Source: Phlebopus portentosus (taxonomy: Eukaryota > Basidiomycota > Agaricomycetes > Boletales > Boletinellaceae). Taken from it: DNA of 64,000 bases. Shown piece after piece: positions 22,926 through 34,235 of the stretch. Numbering within the stretch: the first letter of the stretch is position 1; every line of letters starts with the position of its first letter. A program made the position numbers and the translations under genes. The notes beneath the pieces were generated by a model, which did no database searches, was not told the DNA's origin, and saw only the letters and a program-made list of their open reading frames with translations. The DNA lies in the NCBI GenBank assembly GCA_037892935.1, contig JAYXKI010000007.1, forward strand, positions 2,021,075 through 2,085,074. The letters are read 5' to 3'.

Positions 22926-25267
22926 TTGCTAAGTTCTTCAGTAATTCAACCTTCACCTCTAACCGAGTCCAGTACCCTACCATCGTTCAAGGCGTCGGCC
23001 AAATCGTCTCCTTTTAGTTTCCAAGAAACCGACCTACCTACCAAATTCTCCAAGCAAGAATCCTCGTCGCCAGAGGATATCACTGTTCGACTCGATTACC
23101 CAGACCCCACTAGGCTCAGACAGCCTCAAACCTCCAATCAAGCAATCCAAGTCAATCTACTTGCGCAACAGTTGCAACCAAGCAGATTAACTCTCGCTCA
23201 CCACCTCCAAGGACTGGAAAGTAACCTGCAGATCCTTAACCAACTTTAGACCAATTATCAGCAGTTGCAGCATATATTGAACCAGATGGCTGCAGTTAGA
23301 CTGCCTCTTCGAGGTGACAAGAGAGTACCAGTATTTGTCAGTTCCGATCTGAAGGAACTATTCCGCTTCTTCGATGACATGGATGCAATCGCAATAGATT
23401 CCAACTGGGATACGTCAACTACGATCAGACGTGGGTACCTGTACTATGCAAAGACTGACATTGCAGAAGTATGGGAGACCCTCCCCAAAGTTTCTACCAC
23501 CCCTGCGAGCATCGGAGATTTCAAAATGGCCATCAAGAAGCTTTATTCAAGTTTGGCAGATGGCAAGAGATACTCTAGGGGCAAATTGGAGCAGTTCATT
23601 GCCAAATGGGCCGAGAAAGGTATTCACACCAGAGATGAATTCAGCACTTATCATCGTGAGTTCCTACGCAGAGCCAGGTATCTAGTTGCCAGCAACAAAC
23701 TTACCGAGAACGACTTGAAATTCACGTTTCTTTGAGGCATTTCAGGCCAGACTAGGAAGGATATCCTGCAAAGGCTCAAAATCAAGGACCCAGACCATGA
23801 GAGGGGTGATCCCTATGACATCGAGAAAGTAGCAAATGCAGCTATGTACATTCTTTTGGGATCTACAGTCGATCAGATCGGATCTGACCTGATGAGTGGC
23901 AGAATGAGCACAATGATAAGCGCATCATCGGGAGGACATGGAATAACCATCAAGAAGGAAGAAATGGACTTGAGTAAAGTTTTGGGAAATGCTGAAAGGT
24001 TTTCAGGTAATACTGGAATCACTCACTAGAGGCCAGGGCCCTCGAATTGCAACAGGTCCGCAACTGGCCCCATTGGCTCGCACGCCCAGATATGCATTCT
24101 GCAGCTATCCTGGTCACTTTATAAGGTCGTGCCCGAAGGTACTCAAGTATATCCAGGCCGGAAAGTGTCTACGTGACTCGAACGGATAAGTAGTCATGCC
24201 GAATGGAGCCTTTGTGTCAAGTAGGGTTTCGGGCCGGAACCTGATAGAGCGAATTGACAAGTTGCTAAAGCTGAACTCGTCACATCCAGTCAACATTATT
24301 GAAGTCGCCGAGCACCCGGAAACCCTGGCTGAGCCGATAGCATCAGCTATGCTCCAAGAAATCGGTGAGGATCAGACAGAAGAAACCGATTATGACGTAA
24401 AATGTTTGGAGATCTTGCTCAACGAGACAAAGAAGAAAGCAGCAACTGGTAAGAGGCAGAAGTTCGATGGAGTAGTCATTCCAACTAAGGTGGGACCACC
24501 GGGAAGAGGGACCTCGAAGGTGCAGCAGTCGCCACCCCCTATTCCTAAGCCCCCGGCAGTTTCATATTCATCACCGCAGCAGGATGATATTAGAAAACTC
24601 TTGAACCCCCAACCCCAATACCGCTACGTAGTCCCCGTTGAAGACTCTAATGCTGTCTCTAACGTGCTTACTTGGACGCTCAACACGAGCATTACGCTTA
24701 GCCAAAGGAAACTGTTATCAATCACCCCCGAACTACGAAATCAACTAAAAGAACTCATTACTGCAAAGAGATATAACGCTGCTAATGTGAATCTCATCGA
24801 ATCACTAAGTTACGCCGCGCAACTATGCGGAACCGCATCGCAACAACCTGAGGACTTGATTTTGTCCATCGGAACATCAGTAGTGACCGCGGAAGCAACT
24901 CTTCCCCTCTGTACAGTTACAGCTGTAGTGGAGGATACAATGGAAGTGGAGTGCATACTCGATCAAGGCGCAGCAGTGTGTCTGATTAGGGAAGACATTT
25001 GGGAGAAACTTCAAGTGCCCCTATCGCCGGACCAGAGCATGACCATTGAGATGGCAGACACAGTGAAGTCAGCCACCATAGGACTGATCCTGAACGCCAA
25101 GTTTACGATAGCCAAGATTGATCTTTCCCTGCAAGTGCATGTCGTTCATCAGGCACCATTCCAGGCACTGCTCAGATGACCCTTCTTTACAGTAACAGAA
25201 TGCGAAACTAAGGATTATACCTCGGGAGACCAGCATATAATGCTATCAGACCCCAATGACAGGAATT
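22926..25267 (+). pseudogene. Gag-protease of element A, with stops and a frameshift
   Basis: The frame begins near 22926 (a Ser/Pro-rich leader) and is interrupted by a TAG at 23247 and a TGA at 23733. The capsid-like part includes LKELFRFFDDMDAIA and KLEQFIAKWAEKG. Near 24000-24030 the frame shifts. After it come a zinc knuckle FCSYPGHFIRSC, a TAA at 24187 and a linker with ERIDKLLKLNSSHP. The retropepsin-like region has ILDQGAAVCLI where DSG is expected, so the catalytic triad is altered. A TGA at 25177 precedes the last piece (PFFTV...HIMLSDPND). It corresponds domain by domain to the Gag-protease of B. Confidence 0.82.
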
Positions 25268-25489
25268 GACATAGTAAGGTCGTGACAGGAATTTGGAATG
25301 TGTTGTGCAATGTTGTGCAACAGGGTTTTCAGCAGACGTCAAGGAACTGATACTAAGATGTCAGTGAGATGTAGGCAATTATTTGTATTCAAGCCTCAAT
25401 AATGTGTTTTCTATCTATTCTATTGGTGTTTCCAACACTTTCACCTCTCTATTTAGTAACTAGCTTTGGAAGCTGATGAAAGACCCAAT

Positions 25490-28400
25490 GCGTTTCTCTA
25501 CTGACTATTTAAGTTGACCTTATAGATCATGTACTCTAGAGACCCCGGACGACAATGACACAGCAGTGCTCATGTACAAGCGCATCGCTCAGAAAGTATG
25601 GCCCATCCCCAGGGTACTACCAGAAGAATTTCGCATCATTTGAAGGAGGCATCCGAACCCGCTCGAAGGACTACCCGAAATACCAAAGAAACCGAAACCA
25701 TTTACGCCCATAGGCAGACTTATGAGGGAATGGTTTGAGGCCCTCAAAATTGACAAGAATCAGTTCTTATGGCCCGAGGAAAGGATGCTAGTTGCTAACC
25801 TACTTATGCTACAGGAAGGAGCACTAGCATGGACAGAAGCAGAACGAGGCAGTTTCGATGCACAATACTTCGATTCGATTCGCATCCCGATGGTACCACA
25901 TGTACCGTGGGTACACAAGAACATACCTATTTCTCCGGGTATTCTCGAGCATACCATCAACCTAATTCATGAGAAAATCAAGAATGGAGCCATCGAACTG
26001 TTTAACTCCTCGTACCGATCACAATAGTTTTGCCTTGTCAAGAAGGATGGAGTCTCCCTTCGATTTATACTTGACCAGCAAGACATGAATGGTGTTTCCA
26101 TTTGAGACTCAGCTGTTCTGCCGAATATAGAGACTATTGTGGAGCATTGCAGCGGACGAAGTTGTTATTTGAGCCTCAATTTCTATGTGGCTTTTGACCA
26201 GTGAGTTCTAGATGAGCGCTCTCAAGATCTCACGACATTTCAGACTCCCTTGGGAACATTCAGGATGACAGTTCTCCTGATGGGATACATGAATTCCCTT
26301 CAGATTATGCACAATGACGTTATCTTCATTCTACAAGACGAGATTCCACACTGTACTGATCTGTATGCAGATAATTCGCCCAGATTGGGTCCCAAAACAC
26401 ACTACAAACTCCCGGATGGCTCTTACAAGACCCTGCCAGAGAATCCAGGGATTAGGCGATTTATTTACGAGCATATATGCAACGTAAATCGAATTTTGCA
26501 GCGAGTCAAGGCAGTAGGAGGAACGTACTCAGGAAAGAAAATGGAGATCGGCGTTGAGTCAATTGTATTTCTCGGACACAAACTGACATATTATGGACAA
26601 GAGCCAGACAAATCAAAAGTCCAGAAGGTCAGGGACTGGCCGCCATGCCAATTGGTAACTGAAGTCAAAAGATTCCTCAGAACAGTGGGAGTCCTGCAAA
26701 TTTTCATTAAGGATTTCGCCAAGATAGCACGCCCCCTCAATCGACTCACTCGGAAGAACAACATTTTTGATTAGACAGACGAAGAACAGAAATCAATGGA
26801 CGAGTTGAAGGAAGCGGTCATTAGGTGTCCAGCTCTATGCACAATAGACTATCAATCGGAACTCGAAGTTGTACTTGCAGTGGATTCATCGATTATCGGA
26901 GTAGGATGGTATTTGGGTCAAGAACACATAGATAGATGAAGAAGGATTAATCGCTTCAGTTCCATAAACTGAAATGCCACACAAGCAACATACTTCCAAC
27001 TGAAAATCGAACTTTACGGACTATTTTATACATTACATGCCATGCGACTATATCTCATCAGAGTGCACAAGCTTGTCGTAGAAATGGACACAGCATACAT
27101 CAAAGGCATGATTAACAACCTGGACTTACAACCTAATGCTACGATCAACTGCTGGATTGCCGGGATACTTCTATTCGACTTCAAGATTCACCACATCCCA
27201 GCAGCAGACTTCAAATGCACCAATGGACTTTCTTGATGACCCCCAGCACCCAAAGATCCACCTTCAGATGAAGGATACGAAGAGTGGATAGATGACACAT
27301 ATAGATACTACATCGAAAACCTGGTTACAACGTATTGTGCAGACTTACATGCACGCAACCAAGCGAAACAACTCCCATCGAGCCCTGAAAATGCGCAAGC
27401 AACTCTTGGATCAGTAGAATACCTCGAGAGCTCGAACAGTAAACACTGGGAGAGAAACGGCGACTCTGACTTCCCAGAGATGACTGACGTTGTGTTGACC
27501 TTATTTCTCAGCTCCGAGAAAGCTAACCCAAAAGACGCTCGCTTAGATGACATCAAGAACTTCTTGACCAGCCAAAAGCAACTGGACCAATAAGACAATC
27601 ATGGCTATGCAGCGCTGATCAGGTACGCGGCAAATTTCTTTACTAGAGATAGTCATTTGTGGAAGAAGGTGCAGAATGGACGAAACCAGGTCATAATCAA
27701 ACTGGAATGCAGATGGAACCTCGTAAAGCAAGCACATGATGATCTAGGCCACAAAGGAGTATACTCTGTTCGAATTCGACTCCTGGAACAATTTTGGTGG
27801 CCTACCCTCAGACCAGACATCAAATACTATGTGCGCACCTATCATGAATGCCAAGTTCACCAGACGAAGAACATTCTAATTTTCCCGGTCGTACCAACAA
27901 TACCATTGATTTTCCAGCACATACATATCAACACCAAGGTAATGCCGAAGTCTGGAGGATACCGGTACATCATCCAAGCCCGATGCGCTTTATCTGGTTA
28001 TCCCAAATTCTGACTCTTGCATGAAGAAACTGGCAAAGCGATAGCCCAGTTCATTTTCCAAGACCTCCTTTGCAGATACGGTGCTTGTCCCGAGCTCGTA
28101 ACAGATAATGGAAAACCGTTTGTCACAGCACTCGATTACCTCAAGGATTGATATCACATCAATCACATACGCATATCAGCATACAACTCTCACGCCAATG
28201 GAATTGTAGAAAGATGCCACTACAATGTGCAGGAAGCCCTGATAAAGGCTGTAGATGGTAATAACAAACGATAGAGCAATCAAGCTTACTCAGTATTTTG
28301 GGCAGAAAGAATCACCATCCAGAAAGCGACTGGAATGTCCCCGTACTACATGGTACATGGAGTAGAGCCTATTCTACCTTTCGACCTCGCCGAAGCCATG

Positions 28401-28916
28401 TACTTAGCCCCCCCTGTTGATATGCCTGTTCCAACTGTGGAACTCATTGCAACCCATGCAAAGCAGCTCCAGAAGCATCCTGAGGAACTGAATCGAATCG
28501 CCAGACTAGTTTCCGATGCCTGGCATGCATACATGTGACAATTCGAAGAGATCAACAAGGCCAAAATCAAAGACTATGACTTCTAGCCAGGATGACTTGT
28601 TTTGTTGCAAAATACACGCATCAAAATGGAACTTAATCGCAAGATGAAGCCCCAATACCTAGGACCCTATGTAGCTGTACACAAAACAAAGGCCGGCTCA
28701 TATGTCATTGCGGAACTCAATGGATCAGTCTCGAAGATCCGAGTAGCTGCATTTCACCTGATTCCTTACTTTCCTCGATCGAATCTCTCTGTACCTATTA
28801 CTAAACTCATAAACGCAGCAAATGACAAACTCGAGGACAACACGAACCCCCCAATTGAACCAGAAGAAGATGATGTTTCCAACGCCCAGTTGGAATCGGA
28901 AAACCTCAACCTATAA
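25490..28916 (+). pseudogene. Pol of element A (RT, RNase H, integrase), many stops
   Basis: The order is a linker (GLPEIPKKPKPFTP), a pre-RT segment (QEGALAWTEAERGSFDAQYF; VPHVPWVHKNIPI), and RT with the YIDD box changed to YADN (about 26368). Then RNase H (VLAVDSSIIGVG; DTAYIKGMINN), an integrase zinc region (AHDDLGHKGVYSVR...CHECQ) and DNGKPF, and a C-terminal module (NRKMKPQYLGPYVAV) ending at 28916. Stops are scattered throughout (for example 26025, 26772 and 27234). With YADN and the stops it cannot encode an active enzyme. The intact counterpart is at 36342-39827. Confidence 0.85.
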
Positions 28917-29484
28917 ACACCATTCAGTTGTAATACCCACCATGCAAACCACCGACATTCCTCTTCTATCAGATCTCTTTTGATTATTCATTTTATTTCT
29001 TTCCCCTCCCGATTTTCCTCTCAATTTTTCCTTCCTTCAAATTACCCACGCATTTAGACCCTCGAAAAGTGTTTGCGCAAACCGAGATACATGTTCAACT
29101 GCGTTTTCACCTTCATACACTCAGCTGTGAATCGCAACCCGGTGTAACATTGTGCAAAACAGCGTAACCAGCTTATTTCTTCTCTTAGTCCTTTCGACTC
29201 AATAATCACCACTTATTTTCTCTAATCTCTCATTTTCTCATATCTCACTCCTCATTCTTCCATTACTCTTCAACCTCACCTCATTTTACCTTCACCCCAA
29301 AACGTCAAAACCGCAAACAAAAATTCATAACATTCAAAAACACACAAAAACTATATATACAAAAGTCCAAATTATTTTTTTCTTTTTCTTCTTTTTCTTT
29401 GTTTTATTTGTCCCATGAGAGGACACTAGATAAAAAAGCATCGTTTTGATGCACTCTACCCCCTCTCCTCACTCCTCTTACTCC
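28917..29484. other. non-coding 3' region of element A
   Basis: C/T-rich and AT-rich sequence without a gene. It lies between the convergent ends of pol (+) and the accessory gene (-), so it probably holds both 3' ends. Confidence 0.5.
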
Positions 29485-29927
29485 TTACTCTTCCTCCTCA
29501 CCCCTTACCACCCTTCCTAGCGCACTGGTCTCAGCCAGCATCTTCTCCGCCAGGTTGCGCAGTTGATCCATAGCACAGAATAACATGCGCATGTGCCTCT
29601 CCAAGGCCGCCATCTGAAAATGAATAGTGCTCTTGTCCATCCCGGCGACCAACTCCTCAATGTCACTCACCTCGAGGACAGGTGCAACCGGCATCCTCAG
29701 CACCTGTGCTGTTGCACACTGATGAGCTTTGCGTGTCTCGCATTCCACCTGCTTGTTCCGCAGGTGACGTGCAGCCCTCCCATGTGTAGCCAGCTCACAT
29801 CACTGCCTGGCCTTCATGCGGCAGTAATCACAGGCCTGCCCAGGGAAACCCTCACAGACCTGGCCTGTCCTCATGCACTTCTCACACCTCTCATCATGCA
29901 CAACCCAGCCACCAGCAGCAGACGAAT

Positions 29928-29959
<32 letters not shown>

Positions 29960-30156
29960 CTGCTGCTGCCATCCCTGCCATCACTTTGGCTTCTCTCGTC
30001 CTCTTCCATTTGTTTGGCACTCGGAGACTTGCTCACAGCTGGAGGATTGCTATTGCTGCTGTTGCTGTTGTTGCTGTTGTTACTGTTGTTGTTGCTGTTG
30101 TTAGGACATGACAGAAGAGAAGAGAGGATAGATGAACAGAACACGTTGCAAACCAC
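29485..30156 (-). pseudogene. antisense accessory gene of element A, Zn(2)Cys(6)-like protein
   Basis: The reverse-strand frame from ATG 30156 to 29485 is broken by a single TGA at 29800-29802. The protein starts with an Asn/Ser-rich tract, then an acidic segment (KQMEEDERSQSDG), a Ser run coded by AGC repeats, and a Cys cluster CEKC-x6-C-x6-CDYC, with another Cys just past the TGA. This fits the C-x2-C-x6-C-x(5-12)-C-x2-C-x(6-8)-C spacing of fungal binuclear zinc clusters. A C-terminal helix-rich region follows (DIEELVAGMDKS...LERHMRMLF). Element B has the equivalent gene at 34236-35984 in the same relative place and orientation. A DNA-binding or regulatory role is only an inference. Confidence 0.65.
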
Positions 30157-30244
30157 ATTTTATGCGTTGAGAATCTAGAGATGCCGAGTCTAACCCTATT
30201 GGGAGTGTGACTGTGGACAGTCACAATTTCAAGAAACCGGGAGA

Positions 30245-30285
30245 TGTAAGAAGCATCGACATGCTAGGTCTGAGATCATGCACGT
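30245..30285 (+). repeat. 3' LTR of element A, first 41 bp
   Basis: It begins TGTAAGAAGCATCGACATGC after the purine-rich GGGAGA and runs to ATGCACGT. At that point element C is inserted. The LTR resumes at 46244. Confidence 0.8.
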
Positions 30286-30462
30286 TAAAGAGTAAGTCTG
30301 AAGCTTGGGAATGTACGGAGTCGTTATGACCAGTTCCGTGAGGTTCCGACTGGTTTTGCTCAAACAAGTGGACTTAGCAAGAACACCATAGTTCAGATGG
30401 CATGTGCACCATTCTTTGATCGGCCATCAAGATGGGAGAATCACAGCATCGAGTTTGCACGC

Positions 30463-32168
30463 TGTAGACTATCAGACTCTCCTAGACAGGGACAAAGGCG
30501 GCAGCGGCGGCGTTCGACTACAGGGAGGCGATGTCAAAGGTGTCGAGAGGAAAAAGGGGAGGTCCTACCAGATCTACAGACTACCTACAGGCTTTCAGAA
30601 GCGACACTCAGCTCAGATGTACAAGGATCTGGCCGTTAGGGCAGATCCGCCGCGCCTTCGAATAACTCGCCGCGGCGATCCGGGACTCGGCGACTGTATA
30701 GGGATCGCTGAGTCCGACTGAACCGGCGAAGGGGTTGCAGCGGCGGACTGGGTGCGGGGCTGGCGGAGGTTCGCACCAGTGCAATTCCGCCTGGTAGTCG
30801 GGGAGATGACGTCGGAACGACACAGAGAAGATGCGGGAGAGAGAGAGTCGACACCACTTAAAAGGGGAGTAGTGTCGGCAGTGGAACGACGCGGAGGCGG
30901 CGAGAAGTGGGAGACTGGACTCAGTCGAAAAGGGGCACTGGCGTCGACGGTAGCGGTGAACACAAGAAGAGTGACAGCTGCGTCGAGGCGTCGACGAAGT
31001 ATAATAGATGCCTAGAAGAGTGACGGCTGCGTCAAGGCGTTGAGGAAGAATCACAAATGTTCAGGGGCCGAGCGGCGGCGGAGGCTAGAGAGAGAGGGAC
31101 GGCGATGCAGATGTGAGTGGGAAGTCCCCGGAGCGATTACTAGACGAGTGACAGCTGCGCAGAGGGGAGACGACCAGGGCGGCGAATGAGCTCGGCGGCT
31201 TCTATCCTGTGGGATCCTGGGCCACGCCGTCAGGACGGGATCGGCGAGGGCACGTGACCGGGAGTTCGCCCGATCCGGCTGTCTGGTTCTCTGTATATAC
31301 TGGTTTCTTGAAGGAGGCTTCTTTACTTGTGGTTGGTCTCTGGTAGCTGCGTTCTAGAGTGTATCTCTGCTGCTCTTTAGGATAGATACATGCTCTCTAT
31401 ATATACTATGAGTCCTTGACAAGAAATATTAGTTAAGGCGGCCGGCGGCGAGGCGTGACAGGCGCGCCGCGATGGCGGGGGCCGCCGCCGAGATGCGCCG
31501 CCAAGCCACCAAGACCTAGGGGTGCCCCAATCGGAACGGCGGAGTGCTGGTACGTCGTGTCGAACGTCGGGGCCGTTCGGATCGGTCAGGGCGCGCTCTA
31601 TATGGATCTGAAATGCCAAGGGGTCGAATAAAACTAAAAGGGGGAATATACGGACGGCCGCCGGGCGCGCTACCGCGCTCGGCGTACAATGTGGGATGAT
31701 AAGAATATGAAACAATCAACGAAATGGACCTGAGATTGGTTATCGTTCACCCAGCCGGCGCGGCAGCGGGCATACACGTCCGCAATGGCGCGATATACAT
31801 CCGCCGCAGCGTGTCCGGCCGCCGTGCAAGCATTTCCGAAGCCCGGAGTCACCGGATTCGGCGGAACCGTTCTTGAGAGAGGCTGGAGAAGGGGAACTAG
31901 GGTCTGGTCGAAAGGGGGACAAGGTGATCATAGGATAGGAGTGGAGGCGTCGCCGCCGGTTCGTATGGTCGGCGGCGGCGGCGGCGTGGGTGCTGTTCCC
32001 AGGCCGCCGAAGGTCCGGCGGCCGCTGAGCAGGCTGTATTATGGGTAACGGCGGCGAAGGCTGGTTTGCTGACAATAGTACGCGGGGTGTCCTGGGTATG
32101 GCATAGGGGAGTACAGCCCTTACAGGCCTGTGCCGCTGGACCGGTACAGGTTAGTGCGGTGCACTACA
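30463..32168 (-). repeat. 3' LTR of element B
   Basis: It matches 43083-44797 throughout. The GC-rich interior has CGG/GGC runs and gives spurious long frames on both strands, all of which appear again in the other LTR. A purine tract AGAAGGAGA precedes it in sense orientation (32177-32169). Confidence 0.92.
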
Positions 32169-32293
32169 TCTCCTTCTGACGAAGTAAAAAAAATGATTAA
32201 AAAAAATGCTGGGTAGTGTAGGGGAGGTTTTTAGGCGAAGTTGAGCGGGGGTTGTGATGTGACTGGGTGGTATGTCTGTGACTTGCTCCTGGA

Positions 32294-33240
32294 TTAGTCT
32301 TCGGTTGTGAGATCGATCATCGGCGGATCGTGGATTGGTGCGGCGGTGTGCGGTGGAGGGTTGGCTCTGTCCGCCGCATCTTGTTGAGGTACGTTGTTGA
32401 GGTATGGGTGATGTTCAATGGATTCCCGAAGCTCGGCGAGGTGCTCTTCAATGTCCTGGGCGGCTGCGATTGCTGAGAGCGAATACTGTTGTGCTTGGAG
32501 TATAATGGCGATGACGTTGGCGGCGCAGTCGCGTATATCATCGTCGCCGCGCTCGTCGAAGAGGCGTAAGACTTGGATTATGGCATTGTGGGATAGGTCT
32601 GAGGTGGCGTCGGAGTAAATGACGGCGTTTTCGAGTGCGATAGGCCCTTCTCTGAGGATGGCGAGGGGGCATTGGGTAGTACGCCATCGCCGATAGGCGC
32701 GCCGAGAATTATGGGGATCGTAGTGAGGGCGCCGCCGATGCGGAGCGTTTCTCGGATGCGGCAAACGAGTGTCGCTTTGTTGGCAGGCATCAGATGGTGT
32801 CTGGCGAAGAGTTCGGGGATGATCTGAAGCATCGCAGGGACGTGTCTGGCGGGGAACGGCATCGCCGCAGGAAACGCGTCGGCGAGGAGGTCGCAAAATG
32901 ATCCCCAGTTTCCTCCGGAGAGGCGTGGGTCTTGACAGAGGAGTTGCTGGGCGTCCGGCGAGGCCCAAATGTACAGCAGGAAGATTAGAGTCGCCGTGTC
33001 GGGGCAGGGGTGATGAAAACTGCGAAGGGCGGCGATGAGAATATTTAGTAGAGCAGTGTAATCAGGGTGCCATGGGTAGAGGAGCATGGGGTGCCCGGGA
33101 AGTGTGATTAATTGGGCGAAGTTGAAATCTAAAAGGCGTTGGGCATGGCGGGGGAAGTGGACTGGGTGCGGGACTTGGAGTAGTGGTGTCGCCGGTGCGA
33201 ATGGAAACGCTTCGGCGAGGCTGGGAACCAGCTGGGGCAT
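32294..33240 (-). pseudogene. sense accessory ORF of element B, unknown helical protein
   Basis: Two overlapping reverse-strand frames, 33240-32578 and 32968-32294, join near a run of C (CCCAATGCCCCC, about 32670) to give a protein of about 315 residues with one frameshift. The first part is rich in aromatic and Pro residues and predicted helices (LLDFNFAQLITLPGHPML, TALLNILIAALRSF). The second has HNAIIQVLRLFDERGDDD and a helical AQDIEEHLAELRESIEHH, and ends MIDLTTED, which resembles a SUMO-interaction motif. No family is recognised. It lies between the antisense gene and the 3' LTR. Element A has no equivalent. A spliced structure is an alternative to a frameshift. Confidence 0.5.
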
Positions 33241-34235
33241 GTTGTAAGGAGCGCCGATGGTATTCGTAATCTGTAGGGTAGATGTTTTGGGGGCGGTGAG
33301 TAGGTCGCCGACCGCTTTATATATTTTCGGCGAGTGTTTTCCGGGTTGGCCGGAAGGTATGACGGCTTTTGGCGAGGTGAAGTTGCCAGTATTATAGTGT
33401 AGGGGCCAATATAGGCGAAAGCCGAAGTAGTGTTCTAATGGAAGGGGGCCTAGGCGAAGGTGTTTCGTGTAGGCGGATCGTCGGCGGGACGAGTAAGTGG
33501 GATGGGAGGCTAGCGGCGGGGCTGGTTCGCCGGTAGTTCGGGTATGGTGGCCTGTAGCGGCGTAGGGCGAAGCGATCTTCGAATAGAAGGGGGCCTGGGC
33601 GAAGGAGTTTCGTATAGGCGGGGCGTCGGAGGGACGAGCTTCGATTTAGAAGGGAGTTCGGAAGTAAAGTTTAAATGGTTAATCATGGAAGGTGTCGTCA
33701 TATCATGATCTTGATCTGGTACCAGATATGGATACAATGGCCTTGTAGTTAGGGGTAGTGGTACATCGGAAATACACTTTGGCGGGCTTTTGGCGGTCCG
33801 GGAACCAGTCGGGGACGCCAGGTAGTTAACTAGGGCGGTGTAGGTCGTAGCATATAGGTTGAGGATTTGTTAATGGGTGTAGGTACGGCTAGGGTAGGGT
33901 GTGCGGCGATATTTGATGATCGGCGGGGGGGATCGGCGTAGAATGTTGTATCGGCCGGCTTGGCAGGGGTCTGGAAGGTTGGGGCTGTGTTGTGGCGGGG
34001 TTCGGTGGATTGTTCCGGCGAGTTTTGGAGGGGGGAGAGTCGCCGAGGGGTTTGTGGAATTTGAGTGGAGATTGCGGCGGAGCAGTGGGGAGGATTTGGT
34101 AATTGATTGGTAAAAAGGAGGTGGGGAGGTCGCGTGTATGGAGGGCTGAAATCGGAGTTTGAATTGGGTGCGGCGAGGATATAGACGACGGGGACTCATG
34201 TCTGAGTTCCCCGTTTCTCTTTTTCTCTTTCCACC
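33241..34235. other. intergenic part of element B between its two accessory genes
   Basis: No gene is supported here. Frames on both strands (for example 33510-33737 and 33901-34113) have biased composition and no domain. The two accessory genes diverge from this segment (33240 leftwards, 34236 rightwards), so it is a candidate bidirectional promoter. C/T-rich sequence (CCGTTTCTCTTTTTCTC) immediately precedes the ATG at 34236. Confidence 0.4.

Noticed and set aside
29593..30178. Leu- or Ala-rich + strand frames with long hydrophobic runs, resembling membrane proteins
   Set aside because: They are the complement of the AGC/AAC (Ser/Asn) repeats of the reverse-strand accessory gene of element A.
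30397..32075. Many 60-150-codon frames on both strands within 30463-32168, repeated at 43014-44677
   Set aside because: They lie in the GC-rich LTRs of element B, overlap each other on both strands, and contain no domain. They are composition artefacts.
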